From JAFAMB01 sp963775805 (GTDB taxonomy: Bacteria; Verrucomicrobiota; Verrucomicrobiia; Chthoniobacterales; JAFAMB01), in NCBI GenBank assembly GCA_963775805.1, contig CAVZKG010000003.1, forward strand, positions 1-64,000: a DNA stretch of 64,000 nt, in the 5' to 3' direction. The position numbers and the translations under genes are program-made. Positions 23,827-32,152 of this stretch are shown one piece after another (position 1 is the stretch's first letter; every line of letters starts with the position of its first letter). The notes beneath the pieces are model-generated. The model searched no databases. It was not told the origin of the DNA and was given only the letters and a program-made list of their open reading frames with translations.

Positions 23827-24789
23827 ATGACTCTGTTCAACCGAGAGATGAAGATATTTTCAGGATCCGCGCATCGCGATCTTGCCCTGAGAATATGTAA
23901 ATCCATTGGTGTCCCCCTCGGCGACGCTGTCGTGAGCTCGTTTCCGGATGGTGAAACACGGGTCAAGATCAACGAAAATATCCGAGGCCGCGATATTTTT
24001 ATCGTTCAGCCCACGTGTCCCCCGACAAACCAAAACTTGATGGAGCTCCTGATTCTGATCGATGCCGCCCGACGCGCGAGCGCGTATCGGATCACGGCAG
24101 TGATACCGTATTTCGGTTACGCACGTCAGGATCGCAAAGATCAACCACGCGTTCCGATCACGGCCAAACTGGTTGCGAACCTGCTGGTTGCAGCAGGAGC
24201 AGACCGGGTCTTGACGCTCGATTTGCACGCACAGCAGATCCAGGGATTTTTCGACATTCCGGTCGACCATCTTTACGCAGCGCCGGTCTTGATCCGGTAT
24301 ATACGGCAGAAAGGGATCTCAAATCTTGCCGTTGTCTCCCCCGACGTCGGCGGTCTGAAGCTCGCCTCGGCTTACGCTGAAGCGCTGGGCGCTACGCTGG
24401 CAATCGTTGCCAAACGCAGGGTGAGTCCCACCGAAACGGAAGCCCTGACAGTGATCGGAGAAGTCGAGGGCAAAAATGTCATCATGGTGGACGACCTTAC
24501 GGAAACAGCCGGCACACTTACTAGCGCGGCGACGCTTCTTAAAAAATTCGGTGCCAAAGATATTTTTACGGGCGTCTCGCATGCAGTCTTCACCAGTATC
24601 GCCCACGAACGACTCAAAAAGTCGTATATACAGGAACTTATCACCACCGACAGCACCCCGGTGAAACTCGACCCTGAATGTAATATCACCGTTCTTTCCA
24701 TCGCGGAGGTCCTCGCAGAGGGCATCACGCGAATTTACTCGAATGAATCGGTGAGTTCTCTTTTCGAGATCAATGCAAAGGAATCTTAA
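23827..24789 (+). CDS. prs: ribose-phosphate pyrophosphokinase
   Basis: Makes PRPP from ribose 5-phosphate and ATP for purine, pyrimidine, His, Trp and NAD synthesis. Starts at ATG 23827 (or 23848, MKIFSGSAHRDLA). Family blocks: SSFPDGETRVKI, RGRDIFIVQPTCPPTNQNLMELL, AVIPYFGYARQDRK, the Mg-binding LTLDLHAQQIQGFF, VVSPDVGG, and the PRPP loop VIMVDDLTETAGTL. About 320 residues, the usual length. It lies in the same direction as dnaE and ctc. Confidence 0.96.
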   Translation: MTLFNREMKIFSGSAHRDLALRICKSIGVPLGDAVVSSFPDGETRVKINENIRGRDIFIVQPTCPPTNQNLMELLILIDAARRASAYRITAVIPYFGYARQDRKDQPRVPITAKLVANLLVAAGADRVLTLDLHAQQIQGFFDIPVDHLYAAPVLIRYIRQKGISNLAVVSPDVGGLKLASAYAEALGATLAIVAKRRVSPTETEALTVIGEVEGKNVIMVDDLTETAGTLTSAATLLKKFGAKDIFTGVSHAVFTSIAHERLKKSYIQELITTDSTPVKLDPECNITVLSIAEVLAEGITRIYSNESVSSLFEINAKES

Positions 24790-24794
24790 GCGTC

Positions 24795-25463
24795 ATGGCT
24801 CAACAAGTTAAACTCAAAGCACAGAAGCGGACCGTTGTCGGTCGAAACTCGGTAAAGAAAATCAAAGAGCAAGGCCTCGTTCCTGGAACGATCTATGGTT
24901 CCCAGGCCGAACCGCTCAATCTTCAGGTCGACAGCCGCGAACTTTCCAATGTGTTGGCGCATGCATCGAGCGAACACGTATTGGTGGAACTTGAGATCGC
25001 CGATGGCGAACAGAGCACCAATCGACTGGCATTGATCCAGGAAGTTCAGCATCACCCTCTCAAACGCCAGCTTCTTCACGTCGATTTCCATGCGGTGTCA
25101 GCGACCGAGAAGATCACTTCAGAAGTTCCGATCGAAGCGGTGGGCGAACCTCTCGGAGTCAGGACCTTTGGTGGTTTGCTTGAGTATTCGTTGCGCTCCC
25201 TGGAAGTGGAATGTTTTCCGCAGGATCTTCCCGACATCATTCGAGTTGACGTTACGAATCTAAACATCGGTGAAGCATTTCACGTCCGCGACATAAAGCT
25301 CCCAGATGGAGTGGAAGCTCTTACGGACGCCGACCTGACCGCCCTCAGCGTCGTCGCGTCCCGTGTAGGCGAGGAGCCCGCTGCAGCGGTCGAGGCACCT
25401 GCGGCACCGGAAGTCATCACAGAGAAGCGCGCAGAAGCCAAATCGGAAACGCCGTCCGCTTAG
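24795..25463 (+). CDS. rplY: 50S ribosomal protein L25, CTC/TL5 form
   Basis: Binds 5S rRNA in the large subunit. Long TL5/CTC-type protein of 222 residues: N-terminal L25 beta-barrel about 1-95 (KRTVVGRNSVKKIKEQGLVPGTIYG), C-terminal beta domain about 98-190 (EVPIEAVGEPLGVRTFGGLLEY, FPQDLPDIIRVDV), then an Ala/Glu-rich tail typical of the family. It starts 5 bases after prs and ends 6 bases before pth; the prs-ctc-pth order is widely conserved. Confidence 0.95.
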   Translation: MAQQVKLKAQKRTVVGRNSVKKIKEQGLVPGTIYGSQAEPLNLQVDSRELSNVLAHASSEHVLVELEIADGEQSTNRLALIQEVQHHPLKRQLLHVDFHAVSATEKITSEVPIEAVGEPLGVRTFGGLLEYSLRSLEVECFPQDLPDIIRVDVTNLNIGEAFHVRDIKLPDGVEALTDADLTALSVVASRVGEEPAAAVEAPAAPEVITEKRAEAKSETPSA

Positions 25464-25469
25464 TTTCGC

Positions 25470-26033
25470 ATGGGTCAACTGCGTCTCGTGGCTGGTCTTG
25501 GAAACCCGGGGCCCCAATACCACGGGACGCGACACAATATTGGGTTCATGGTGATCGACCGTCTCGCAGGAAGACATGGAGTGACGTTCTCGAAATCGGT
25601 TAACAGGAATGCAGTGTCGGGAAAATGGGACGACATTCATCTTGTTAAACCGATGACTTATATGAACCTGTCCGGCGAGGCGATCGGCCCGTTCGCAAAT
25701 TATTTTAAGATCCAACCGCAAGAGGTGTTGGTGGTGGTCGATGACGTTTCGCTACCGCTTGGCCGACTGCGCTTGCGTGCATCCGGCAGTGATGGCGGAC
25801 ACAACGGGCTGAAGTCGATGATTCTCCATATGGGAGAAGATTTCATGCGATTGCGGGTTGGGATCGGTGCGGTAAACGGATCCGAAGAACTTGTAGACCA
25901 CGTTCTTGGCGTATTCGATCGATCAGAAGAGCCTGTCATCGAAAAGGCGATTGAACGAGGAGTTGAAGCAATCGAGCACGTGGCCGCCAACGGTATCGTG
26001 TCAGCGATGAACAATTACAACCGAGCAGATTAA
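25470..26033 (+). CDS. pth: peptidyl-tRNA hydrolase
   Basis: Releases peptides from dropped peptidyl-tRNAs. 187 residues, standard length. Active-site pattern is complete: Asn in AGLGNPGPQY, catalytic His in TRHNIGFMV, Asp in VVVDDVSLPLGRLRLR, and the SGSDGGHNGLKS loop. It follows ctc by 6 bases and precedes rpsF by 12, in one operon. Confidence 0.96.
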   Translation: MGQLRLVAGLGNPGPQYHGTRHNIGFMVIDRLAGRHGVTFSKSVNRNAVSGKWDDIHLVKPMTYMNLSGEAIGPFANYFKIQPQEVLVVVDDVSLPLGRLRLRASGSDGGHNGLKSMILHMGEDFMRLRVGIGAVNGSEELVDHVLGVFDRSEEPVIEKAIERGVEAIEHVAANGIVSAMNNYNRAD

Positions 26034-26045
26034 TATTGACACATT

Positions 26046-26363
26046 ATGAATAAACGTTATGAATGCCTGCTAGCCGTTGATACTCGCGGCCAGGAAGACA
26101 GTGTGAAGGAGATCATCGAGCGTCTGGAAGTCGAGCTGGCCAAAGAAGGAGCCGTGGTCGAACAAGTCCAGAAAATGGATAAGCGTCCGCTTGCCTATAG
26201 CCCGCGTCATATTGACTCGGCCTATTACGTCAATTTTATCTTTGAAGCAGATCCGGCGTTGATTACAAAACTCCGCGGGAAGTTTAAGTTGGATCCGGCT
26301 ATATTCCTCCAACACTACCAACGGTTGCCGGCAGTTGCCGCTGTGCGAAGTTCAAAAACATAA
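26046..26363 (+). CDS. rpsF: 30S ribosomal protein S6
   Basis: Small-subunit protein that pairs with S18 on the platform. 105 residues with the usual beginning (KRYECLLAVDTRGQED), KMDKRPLAYSPRHIDSAYYVNFIF in the middle and a short basic tail. It lies directly before ssb as in many bacteria, but the customary rpsR and rplI do not follow ssb here. Confidence 0.95.
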   Translation: MNKRYECLLAVDTRGQEDSVKEIIERLEVELAKEGAVVEQVQKMDKRPLAYSPRHIDSAYYVNFIFEADPALITKLRGKFKLDPAIFLQHYQRLPAVAAVRSSKT

Positions 26364-26383
26364 ACCGTTAAGACTACAGTCCT

Positions 26384-26851
26384 ATGGCTAATCTCAACCG
26401 TGTGCTCTTGATCGGGAACCTCACGCGTGATCCTGACCTCCGATACACTCCAAAGGGTACCGCAGTGACTGAGATCGGCCTCGCAGTCAACCGCGTTTAT
26501 TCAGCAGAGGATGGCGAGCGAAAAGAAGAAACCACGTTTGTGGATGTCACGCTCTGGGCAAAACTTGCAGAAATCGCGGGGCAATATCTAAAAAAAGGAC
26601 GCCCGGTATTCATCGAAGGCCGGCTCCAACTCGATACCTGGGACGATAAACAGACCGGCCAGAAACGCTCTAAACTGCGCGTCGTAGCCGAGAACATTCA
26701 GCTTCTTGGCAGCCGACAGGAGGGCGAATCATCTTCGGCCGGCTCCCCATCATCACCACCACGGCGCAGTTCCGGAACTTCTGCCCCACCCGCCAGGTCC
26801 GAACCGCGTGACCCGGAGCTCGACGCTGAGCCGGACGACATTCCATTTTGA
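26384..26851 (+). CDS. ssb: single-stranded DNA-binding protein
   Basis: Coats single-stranded DNA during replication and repair. OB fold about 1-108 (NRVLLIGNLTRDPDLRYTPKGTAV, VDVTLWAKLAEIAGQYLKKGRPVFIEGRL), a Ser/Pro-rich linker about 110-140, and the acidic tip DDIPF that recruits partner proteins. 155 residues. It ends the rightward core operon and is followed by an inverted repeat at 26903-26941. Confidence 0.96.
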   Translation: MANLNRVLLIGNLTRDPDLRYTPKGTAVTEIGLAVNRVYSAEDGERKEETTFVDVTLWAKLAEIAGQYLKKGRPVFIEGRLQLDTWDDKQTGQKRSKLRVVAENIQLLGSRQEGESSSAGSPSSPPRRSSGTSAPPARSEPRDPELDAEPDDIPF

Positions 26852-26902
26852 ACAGGGTGTTTTGCAGTGTAAGGATGTTTGTCGTTCTGTAGTTGTAATT
26901 CC

Positions 26903-26941
26903 CTGATTCTAGGGGAGATACATAATGCCCCCCAGAATCAG
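26903..26941. terminator. inverted repeat after ssb, possible bidirectional terminator
   Basis: CTGATTCT-A-GGGG pairs with CCCC-AGAATCAG across an AT-rich loop. It lies between the convergent ssb and zinc-finger genes. No strong T-run follows, so terminator function is tentative. Confidence 0.5.
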
Positions 26942-26963
26942 TGCTCAGGATAAATGTCCCGCT

Positions 26964-27266
26964 TCAGACGAATCTTGGGATTGGTCCCAGCTGTGGCGTC
27001 TGGTCAGGGAGTTCCACGTAGACCTCTTCGACATAACACCATCCCCAGCCCTCGGCTGGATAGTAGCCTTCGATGATAGGGTGCTGGGTTTTGTGAAAAT
27101 GCGCCCTTGCATGCCGATTGGGTGAATCGTCGCAGCAGCCTACATGGCCGCAGATTCGGCACAGGCGCAAATGAACCCACGAACCGCCGGTTTTCAGGCA
27201 TTCCTCGCAGCCTTTCGCACTGGGCGTCACGCCCTTGATCTCGTCGAGATGTTTACACTTCCTCAT
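26964..27266 (-). CDS. UBP-type zinc-finger protein (100 aa)
   Basis: Small stand-alone ZnF-UBP domain. The ATG at 27266 is chosen because the family begins there (MRKCKHLDEIK). Zinc ligands are visible in CKHLD, GCEECLKTGGSW, LRLCRICGHVGCCDDSPNRHARAHFHKTQHP: the full Cys/His set of the fold. In eukaryotes this domain binds the ubiquitin C-terminus; bacterial versions are common but their role is unknown. It is convergent with ssb and has no operon partner. Confidence 0.85.
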   Translation of the reverse strand: MRKCKHLDEIKGVTPSAKGCEECLKTGGSWVHLRLCRICGHVGCCDDSPNRHARAHFHKTQHPIIEGYYPAEGWGWCYVEEVYVELPDQTPQLGPIPRFV

Positions 27267-27813
27267 TGCTTTACTCCGGATCTTTGTTCTCGGGATCGAT
27301 GTCTGGAGTCTGACCAAGACAAGCAGCTCTGTCGCGACACTTTCACAAGTGGCGACTATCAATATTGAGTCCGGCTGCTCCAACAGGCGTCCGATATTTA
27401 TGACCCACAACGACCCGGTGGCCAAACCATTTCTACGGGCGACGATTTCGTCTTAACAAATGGCTCCTCGCACGAGCCGCCAGACTTGAACGCTTTGGCA
27501 ATTGCTGCTCGCCCCCAAAAAAAGCCAAAGCCCGCTCGGAAAATCCCCCTTGGTACATCCCCTGGACTCTCCGAACGAGCTATTTCGCGAATTTTTCCGG
27601 CCCCAAAAGTCGACCCTTCGAGGTTTGCTACGGCAGCCCCGCATTACTGCAGCTACCGCTGAGGGAATCCCTCAAGAAATGAGAGGTGGGCGGTGAGTCT
27701 CAATACCTGACGCAGACGCCAGGTTGTGCTTCTCACCGACCGCCCCTCGCTTCTCGCAAAAGGGCGTCTGGGGGGAACCGGTTATTGTTCGCGGACTCAT
27801 TATTGCAGTCCGA
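27267..27813. other. 547-base stretch without a supported gene
   Basis: Only poor, Arg/Ser-rich frames are present. Near 27687-27750 GGGCGGTGAG and CTCACCGACCGCCC could pair around an inner CCTG/CAGG stem, a possible structured RNA or old terminator. Nothing else stands out. Confidence 0.4.
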
Positions 27814-28014
27814 TTAAGATGCGACTTGAGTCACAAGTGTCTGCTGCCGACCAGAAGGTCTGTTCGACGAATCGTCCTGTGCCTCGTACGAGCGAGCAAT
27901 TGCCCGAAGATCGAAGCTGCGAAACTCTGCAGGCTCCGGTACAACCACATCCCTTTGGAAATACCCCTTACGTGTCGCGATTAACGCGAAGATTAATGCT
28001 TCCATAGTTCTCAT
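27814..28014 (-). CDS. possible small protein (66 aa)
   Basis: Begins MRTMEALIFALIATRKGYFQRDVV and continues with PAEFRSFDLRAIARSYEAQDD. The ribosome site is weak. It follows the 42-aa membrane peptide gene by 71 bases on the same strand, which is its main support. No family recognised. Confidence 0.3.
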   Translation of the reverse strand: MRTMEALIFALIATRKGYFQRDVVVPEPAEFRSFDLRAIARSYEAQDDSSNRPSGRQQTLVTQVAS

Positions 28015-28085
28015 TTCTCTATTGGTTTGTTTTGGTTAATAGATCCGATTGAAACGCTTCGAATACGGATATAACCGCATCGTTG

Positions 28086-28214
28086 CTATCCAAGCTGGTC
28101 CGTTGCTTTGTCCTGGCGAATCGCCAGGTACGTCACTAGTGCCCTTGGAATGATTATGATCCCGGTGAATACCGCGACGATAACCAAGTCATGTATACCC
28201 TTGATGATTTCCAT
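28086..28214 (-). CDS. small membrane peptide (42 aa)
   Basis: A 42-codon frame with a strong GAGGAG ribosome site at ideal spacing before its ATG. The peptide starts MEIIKGIHDLVIVAVFTGII and has one membrane-spanning helix (about residues 10-30) and a charged tail (AIRQDKATDQLG). Coding quality and ribosome site make it the best-supported of three short leftward frames here. No family recognised; single-pass micro-proteins often regulate membrane complexes or are toxins, but nothing here shows which. Confidence 0.6.
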   Translation of the reverse strand: MEIIKGIHDLVIVAVFTGIIIIPRALVTYLAIRQDKATDQLG

Positions 28215-28274
28215 CGTTTCTCCTCATTTCACTTTTCAGGTGCAATGTTGAGAACTCGTTCCAGAGTCGCTCTT

Positions 28275-28385
28275 TTACAGACGAGCCACCACTTTTCCGA
28301 TTTCTCTCAGCATCCCGGACTTGGCGTTTCTAATCGAACCGCTTTCCAGAATGCCCAGAAAAACTATCAGGAAACCTGCGAGCAA
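28275..28385 (-). CDS. possible small membrane peptide (36 aa, TTG start)
   Basis: The frame reads LLAGFLIVFLGILESGSIRN and ends MLREIGKVVARL: one hydrophobic helix then a basic tail. A stop codon precedes the open frame at 28413, and no ATG is available except an internal one, so a TTG (28385) or ATT (28412) start is needed. It lies 60 bases upstream of the 42-aa peptide gene on the same strand. Bases 28413-28668 show no feature. Confidence 0.35.
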   Translation of the reverse strand: MLAGFLIVFLGILESGSIRNAKSGMLREIGKVVARL

Positions 28386-28668
28386 ATTAACCTGTTTAAC
28401 CGGTCTGTCAATCTACAAAATATCTGAGGCGGTTGTAGGCATTTAACTCGTTACTAACCAGAATCTTACGCGATTGATATTCGCCGATATCATAATCGGG
28501 GATGAGACCGTTTTATGGGGAAATCCTCTCGTAATTGGCAAGTGCTGGCCCACGATTCCAGTTTCACCGCATTATTTAGGATGCAACGGTCCCAGAGGAA
28601 TAGCGCGGACAATTTATGCCTGCACCTCTGCTACCCTTCCGACTCAGAAAGCGTGAAGCCTCCAAGAA

Positions 28669-29574
28669 TTAGCTGGCGGAGGGTTGGCCATCTTTTGCGA
28701 ATTTGGCCATGGCAGCGGTGATGAATGCTCTCACTGATTCTGTTTCACCGTTTTTGCGCCAGAGCGCCACGATCGACCACGGCGGCAGGGCAGGCTATAA
28801 CTTCAAGAGTTTCAAGCGCGGCCCGGCCGTACCACTCACGCAGCTGGGCAGAAGAGCAAGTTCGTGCCCGGCCGCAACAGCGGCCATAAGGCTGGTCCCG
28901 CTGTCGTGCTCGCTGCTTATGTGTGGCTTGCAGCCGATTGTGGCAAACAGTTTTCCGAGATGTTTATGGTAGTGGGGATAATCAATGCGGGCCAATGCCG
29001 CGACTGGTTCGGACGCTATCTGGTTCAGGCTGATGCATTTTAATTTTGCCAGTGGATGTGTTTTTCCGACAGCAACGCGCGCTTCGTAGCGTGCCAGTTC
29101 TTTCATTTCCAGTTCCGGCGGCAATTTGTGCGGCGGCACCGTGAGCGCGATGTCCAACTTCTTTTGGAGGAGCAACGGCAGCATATCCTCTGCGGACAAG
29201 TCATGCAGAGTCACGCGCACTCCGGGGAAGTTGCCCCTAAAAACGCGCAGCGCGCGTGGTAAAATCTCCACCGTGCCAGACGGCGCGTAACCAACATTGA
29301 TTTCCGCCTGAGGCGCGAGGCCAACACGTGCTCTTTCCACTGCCTCAGCGGTGCGTTGAAGAATTTCACGGGCTTCGCCGAAAAAAATCTTTCCAGCGAC
29401 CGTCAGACGTACGGATTTACCGCTGCGTTCAAACAGGAGAAATTCAATTTCGTCTTCGAGATCGTGAATTTGGCGGCTGATGCCCGGCTGTGATATGTGA
29501 AGTTTTGACGCGGCGCGCGAAACATTTTCCTCCTCCGCTACGGCGACAAAGTAACGGAGATGGCGCAGCTCCAT
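28669..29574 (-). pseudogene. LysR-family regulator interrupted by an in-frame TAG
   Basis: Residues 1-259 are a LysR regulator: N-terminal winged helix (MELRHLRYFVAVAEEENVSR, SKLHISQPGISRQIHDLEDE) and a substrate-binding domain (INVGYAPSGTVEILPRALRVF). The chain stops at TAG 28795-28797 after GPRLKLLKL, yet the same frame continues for 41 codons of normal family C-terminus (PPWSIVALWRKNGE, VRAFITAAMAKFAKD) to TAA 28669-28671. With the stop ignored the protein has the usual 301 residues. This is a single nonsense change, a sequencing error or amber read-through. The 259-residue form could retain DNA binding. Confidence 0.85.
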
Positions 29575-29581
29575 AGCCAGC

Positions 29582-29598
29582 TATAACCAATAGTTATA
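29582..29598. promoter_or_regulatory. LysR-type operator TATAAC-CAATA-GTTATA
   Basis: A perfect 6-bp-arm dyad 8 bases upstream of the lysR ATG and about 75 bases before the divergent gene. It fits the T-N11-A LysR consensus, so it is a likely autoregulatory and target site. Confidence 0.55.
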
Positions 29599-29673
29599 AG
29601 GAGTCAAGAATCATGGTATTTCGCTGCCTCGCGAACCGCGCGCATAGTTGCTCATAACGCGAAACGAAAATTC

Positions 29674-30360
29674 GTGAACTCAAGCGGGGCAGATGTTGGA
29701 AACACTTTTGATTCGTCAACCCTCAACACTGCACAGCACTCGCTGAGAGACTGGAGATTTACGAAATATTCCATTATTGGGTCCGGCAAGATTGGTACCG
29801 CACTCGCACGCATCTTCGCAGGCAAAAAAATCGAAGTTGCGATCGCAAACACTCGTGGACCTGAGACGCTCGCGTCTTTGGCGGAAGAGCTAGGTCCCAG
29901 TGTCTTTCCTCAATCCGTCCAAGACGCTTGCGAGGCTGAAATGATCTTCCTGGCTGTCCCTTTTCCCGCTCACAAGGCTGTTGCGAGGCAATTCAAACAG
30001 TGGGACGGCAAGATCGTTGTCGACCTTACAAACGCCCTTCACATTGCTCCGCAAGAGCTAGGAGCACTCCTTTCTTCTGAAGTCGTGTCCCAAGCATTTG
30101 TCGGAGCACGTCTCGTTAAGGCGTTCAATCATCTCCCGGCGGCGCAACTTGGAACGAATCCGCCACTGGAGGGGCAACGCCAGGCCGTGTTCGTTTCGAG
30201 CAACGATGCCGATGCCAGCGCAACTGTCGCGGCCGTAGCAACCCGGCTTGGCTTCGCTCCGATCGAAGTCGGAAAGCTCGCTCAAGGTGGCGCACCCCTT
30301 CACGTTCTGGACGGCCAGCCTGGCGGCCTTCTGTTTCAGAATCTGGTTAAGCTCGGCTGA
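29674..30360 (+). CDS. NADP-binding F420-reductase-like oxidoreductase
   Basis: Rossmann-fold protein of the NADPH-dependent F420 reductase/NADP_oxidored_4 group. The dinucleotide loop is YSIIGSGKIGTALARIFA; then VAIANTRGPETL, MIFLAVPFPAHKAVARQFKQWDGKIVVDLTNAL, RLVKAFNHLPAAQL and AVFVSSNDADASATVAAVATRLGF follow the family. The first ~30 residues precede the Rossmann start and may not be translated. Bacterial members without F420 often act on other acceptors, so the substrate is unknown. It is divergent from the LysR gene and is its probable target. Confidence 0.75.
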   Translation: MNSSGADVGNTFDSSTLNTAQHSLRDWRFTKYSIIGSGKIGTALARIFAGKKIEVAIANTRGPETLASLAEELGPSVFPQSVQDACEAEMIFLAVPFPAHKAVARQFKQWDGKIVVDLTNALHIAPQELGALLSSEVVSQAFVGARLVKAFNHLPAAQLGTNPPLEGQRQAVFVSSNDADASATVAAVATRLGFAPIEVGKLAQGGAPLHVLDGQPGGLLFQNLVKLG

Positions 30361-30425
30361 TTGTAGCGGTCAAGCGCATGTGCTTTCACAAATCCAACCG
30401 AAGAAAGGAAATTGGTTAGAAGCCT

Positions 30426-31175
30426 ATGAACAAGTTAAAGGGCAAGGTGGCAGTGATTAGTGGTGGAAACAGCGGCATCGGGCTCGCTATCGCCCAACGC
30501 TTCGTAAAGGAGGGAGCAAACGTTTTCATCTTCGCTAGGCGCCAGGAAGCGCTCGACCAGGCCGTGCAACTCATCGGCTCCAGCGTCACCGCGATCCGGG
30601 CGGACGCGTCCAAGCTTGAGGATCTCGACCACGTGGCCGACGTCGTCCGGGACGCGAAGGGCAAGGTAGACGTCGTCGTATCCAACGCCGCTCTAGTGGA
30701 GCAATTGCCACTGCCTAAGATCACGCAGGACCATTACGACCGTACGTTCGCCCTGAACGCCAAGGCGCCCCTGTTCTTCGTGCAGAAGATGCTACCGATG
30801 ATGGGCAGAGGCGGTTCGATCATCCTGGTCTCCTCGGCCATGCATTACATGGGTCTGGCGAATCACTCGACTTACGCGGCCACCAAAGCGGCCCTGCGTT
30901 CGTATTCCCGCACCTGGGCGGCCGAATTCAAGGACAACGGCATTCGAGCAAACACGCTGAGTCCAGGCGTCGTCGATACGCCGATGCTCGACTCCCAGGC
31001 GAGCACGCCCGAGCAGGCCGCCGCGATTCGTAAGGGCTACGCCAATTACACTCCCATGCTGAGACTCGGGCATCCAGAGGAGCTGGCTGCTGCGGCTCTC
31101 TTCCTTGCGTCGGACGAGAGCTCGTTCATGACGGGCTCCGACATGGTCGTCGACGGCGGCGTCAGCAACGTCTGA
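30426..31175 (+). CDS. short-chain dehydrogenase/reductase (SDR)
   Basis: NAD(P)-dependent oxidoreductase of 249 residues. Cofactor loop GGNSGIGLAIA, NAA motif in VVSNAALVEQ, catalytic Ser in LVSSAMHYMG, Tyr-x3-Lys in STYAATKAAL, then SPGVVDTPM and the C-terminal GSDMVVDGGVSNV. A classical SDR; substrate cannot be told. It lies 65 bases after the F420-reductase-like gene in the same direction and may share LysR control. Confidence 0.92.
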   Translation: MNKLKGKVAVISGGNSGIGLAIAQRFVKEGANVFIFARRQEALDQAVQLIGSSVTAIRADASKLEDLDHVADVVRDAKGKVDVVVSNAALVEQLPLPKITQDHYDRTFALNAKAPLFFVQKMLPMMGRGGSIILVSSAMHYMGLANHSTYAATKAALRSYSRTWAAEFKDNGIRANTLSPGVVDTPMLDSQASTPEQAAAIRKGYANYTPMLRLGHPEELAAAALFLASDESSFMTGSDMVVDGGVSNV

Positions 31176-31214
31176 CGGAGCTCGTATAGTGTCATTTTAT
31201 AAACGCGGAACTCT

Positions 31215-31910
31215 TTAAGCCCGATAAAGCTCTTCGAGCGCGCGTCGAGTCTCCTCCAAAATTTTTGTTAGCCGTTCTTCTCGGTCGCGGTCGCCGGCGG
31301 CCCATTTCGCGGCACGAAAAGTTGTTTTCACCAACAGACCGAGCGGACGGAAAAATGTGAACGATTCCGGCCCGACCGATTGTCCCCAATCTCCCCAGCG
31401 CTCTGCTCGCTTCCAAATGCGAGCAATCGTTTCCTTCTCCTTCTCAACCTCCGCCGTGCCTTCGGGCGTTAAGTGGTAGGTCCGGCGGCCCTCCGGACTG
31501 TCGGATTGGATCAATCCTTCGTCTTCGAGCTGTTGCAATGTCGGATAAACCGTACCGGCGCTGGCTCGATAGAGCCCTCCGGAACGCTCCGTCAAATCTT
31601 TGATAATTTGGTAGCCATGCTTTGGGCCTTCGCCAAGAAGCGACAAAATCGCCAGACGAACTTCTCCGGACTCAAAAAAGCGGTTTTGAGGTCCACCGGC
31701 AAAGCCTGAAAAGGGTCCCCACTCCTCCCAAGGCCCCCACGCCCCTTTTTCATGATGTTTCCAATGTCTACGCATAAAGTGTCGATCGCCGCAGCGGCGC
31801 CCTTTAGCAGAGTACCACTGGTCCGGTGGAAAATCCCAATCGGGAAAATCGGCGAACGAAGCTCGAAGATGCCGCAAATGCGGCAGAAAAGAATACCAAT
31901 ATGGTTTCAT
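31215..31910 (-). CDS. PadR-family transcriptional regulator
   Basis: Residues about 1-75 are an unusual Trp/His/Gly-rich leader (HWKHHEKGAWGPWEEWGPFS), seen in some PadR proteins and possibly metal- or ligand-binding. Residues about 80-165 hold the winged helix: VRLAILSLLGEGPKHGYQII, RASAGTVYPTLQQLEDEGLI, GRRTYHLTPEG. The C-terminal helices would dimerise. A perfect dyad sits 9 bases before the start codon, so autoregulation is likely. It is convergent with the SDR gene. Confidence 0.88.
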   Translation of the reverse strand: MKPYWYSFLPHLRHLRASFADFPDWDFPPDQWYSAKGRRCGDRHFMRRHWKHHEKGAWGPWEEWGPFSGFAGGPQNRFFESGEVRLAILSLLGEGPKHGYQIIKDLTERSGGLYRASAGTVYPTLQQLEDEGLIQSDSPEGRRTYHLTPEGTAEVEKEKETIARIWKRAERWGDWGQSVGPESFTFFRPLGLLVKTTFRAAKWAAGDRDREERLTKILEETRRALEELYRA

Positions 31911-31918
31911 AAGCAGTT

Positions 31919-31940
31919 AGATATATAGTACGATATATCT
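31919..31940. promoter_or_regulatory. PadR-type operator AGATATAT-N6-ATATATCT
   Basis: Perfect 8-bp arms separated by AGTACG, directly before padR. PadR regulators typically bind AT-rich dyads of this form. Bases 31941-32152 hold nothing else evident. Confidence 0.7.
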
Positions 31941-32152
31941 CGCATAGTCAAATCCTTTGTCAAATCGGTCGTTCGTTCCGCTCTGGGACCGCTTTTGTAC
32001 CTTACCGTTTCCCGATATCCTTCCACGCAATCGCGCACCCTGACTGAGATCCGGAATGAGATAATCAGGGCGTTATCGAGCCGAAGGGCACGCCCGCTCA
32101 ATCAGTAAAGATTTGGCACCAAAAATGCTCTTTCCCACTTCACAAAAACGCG

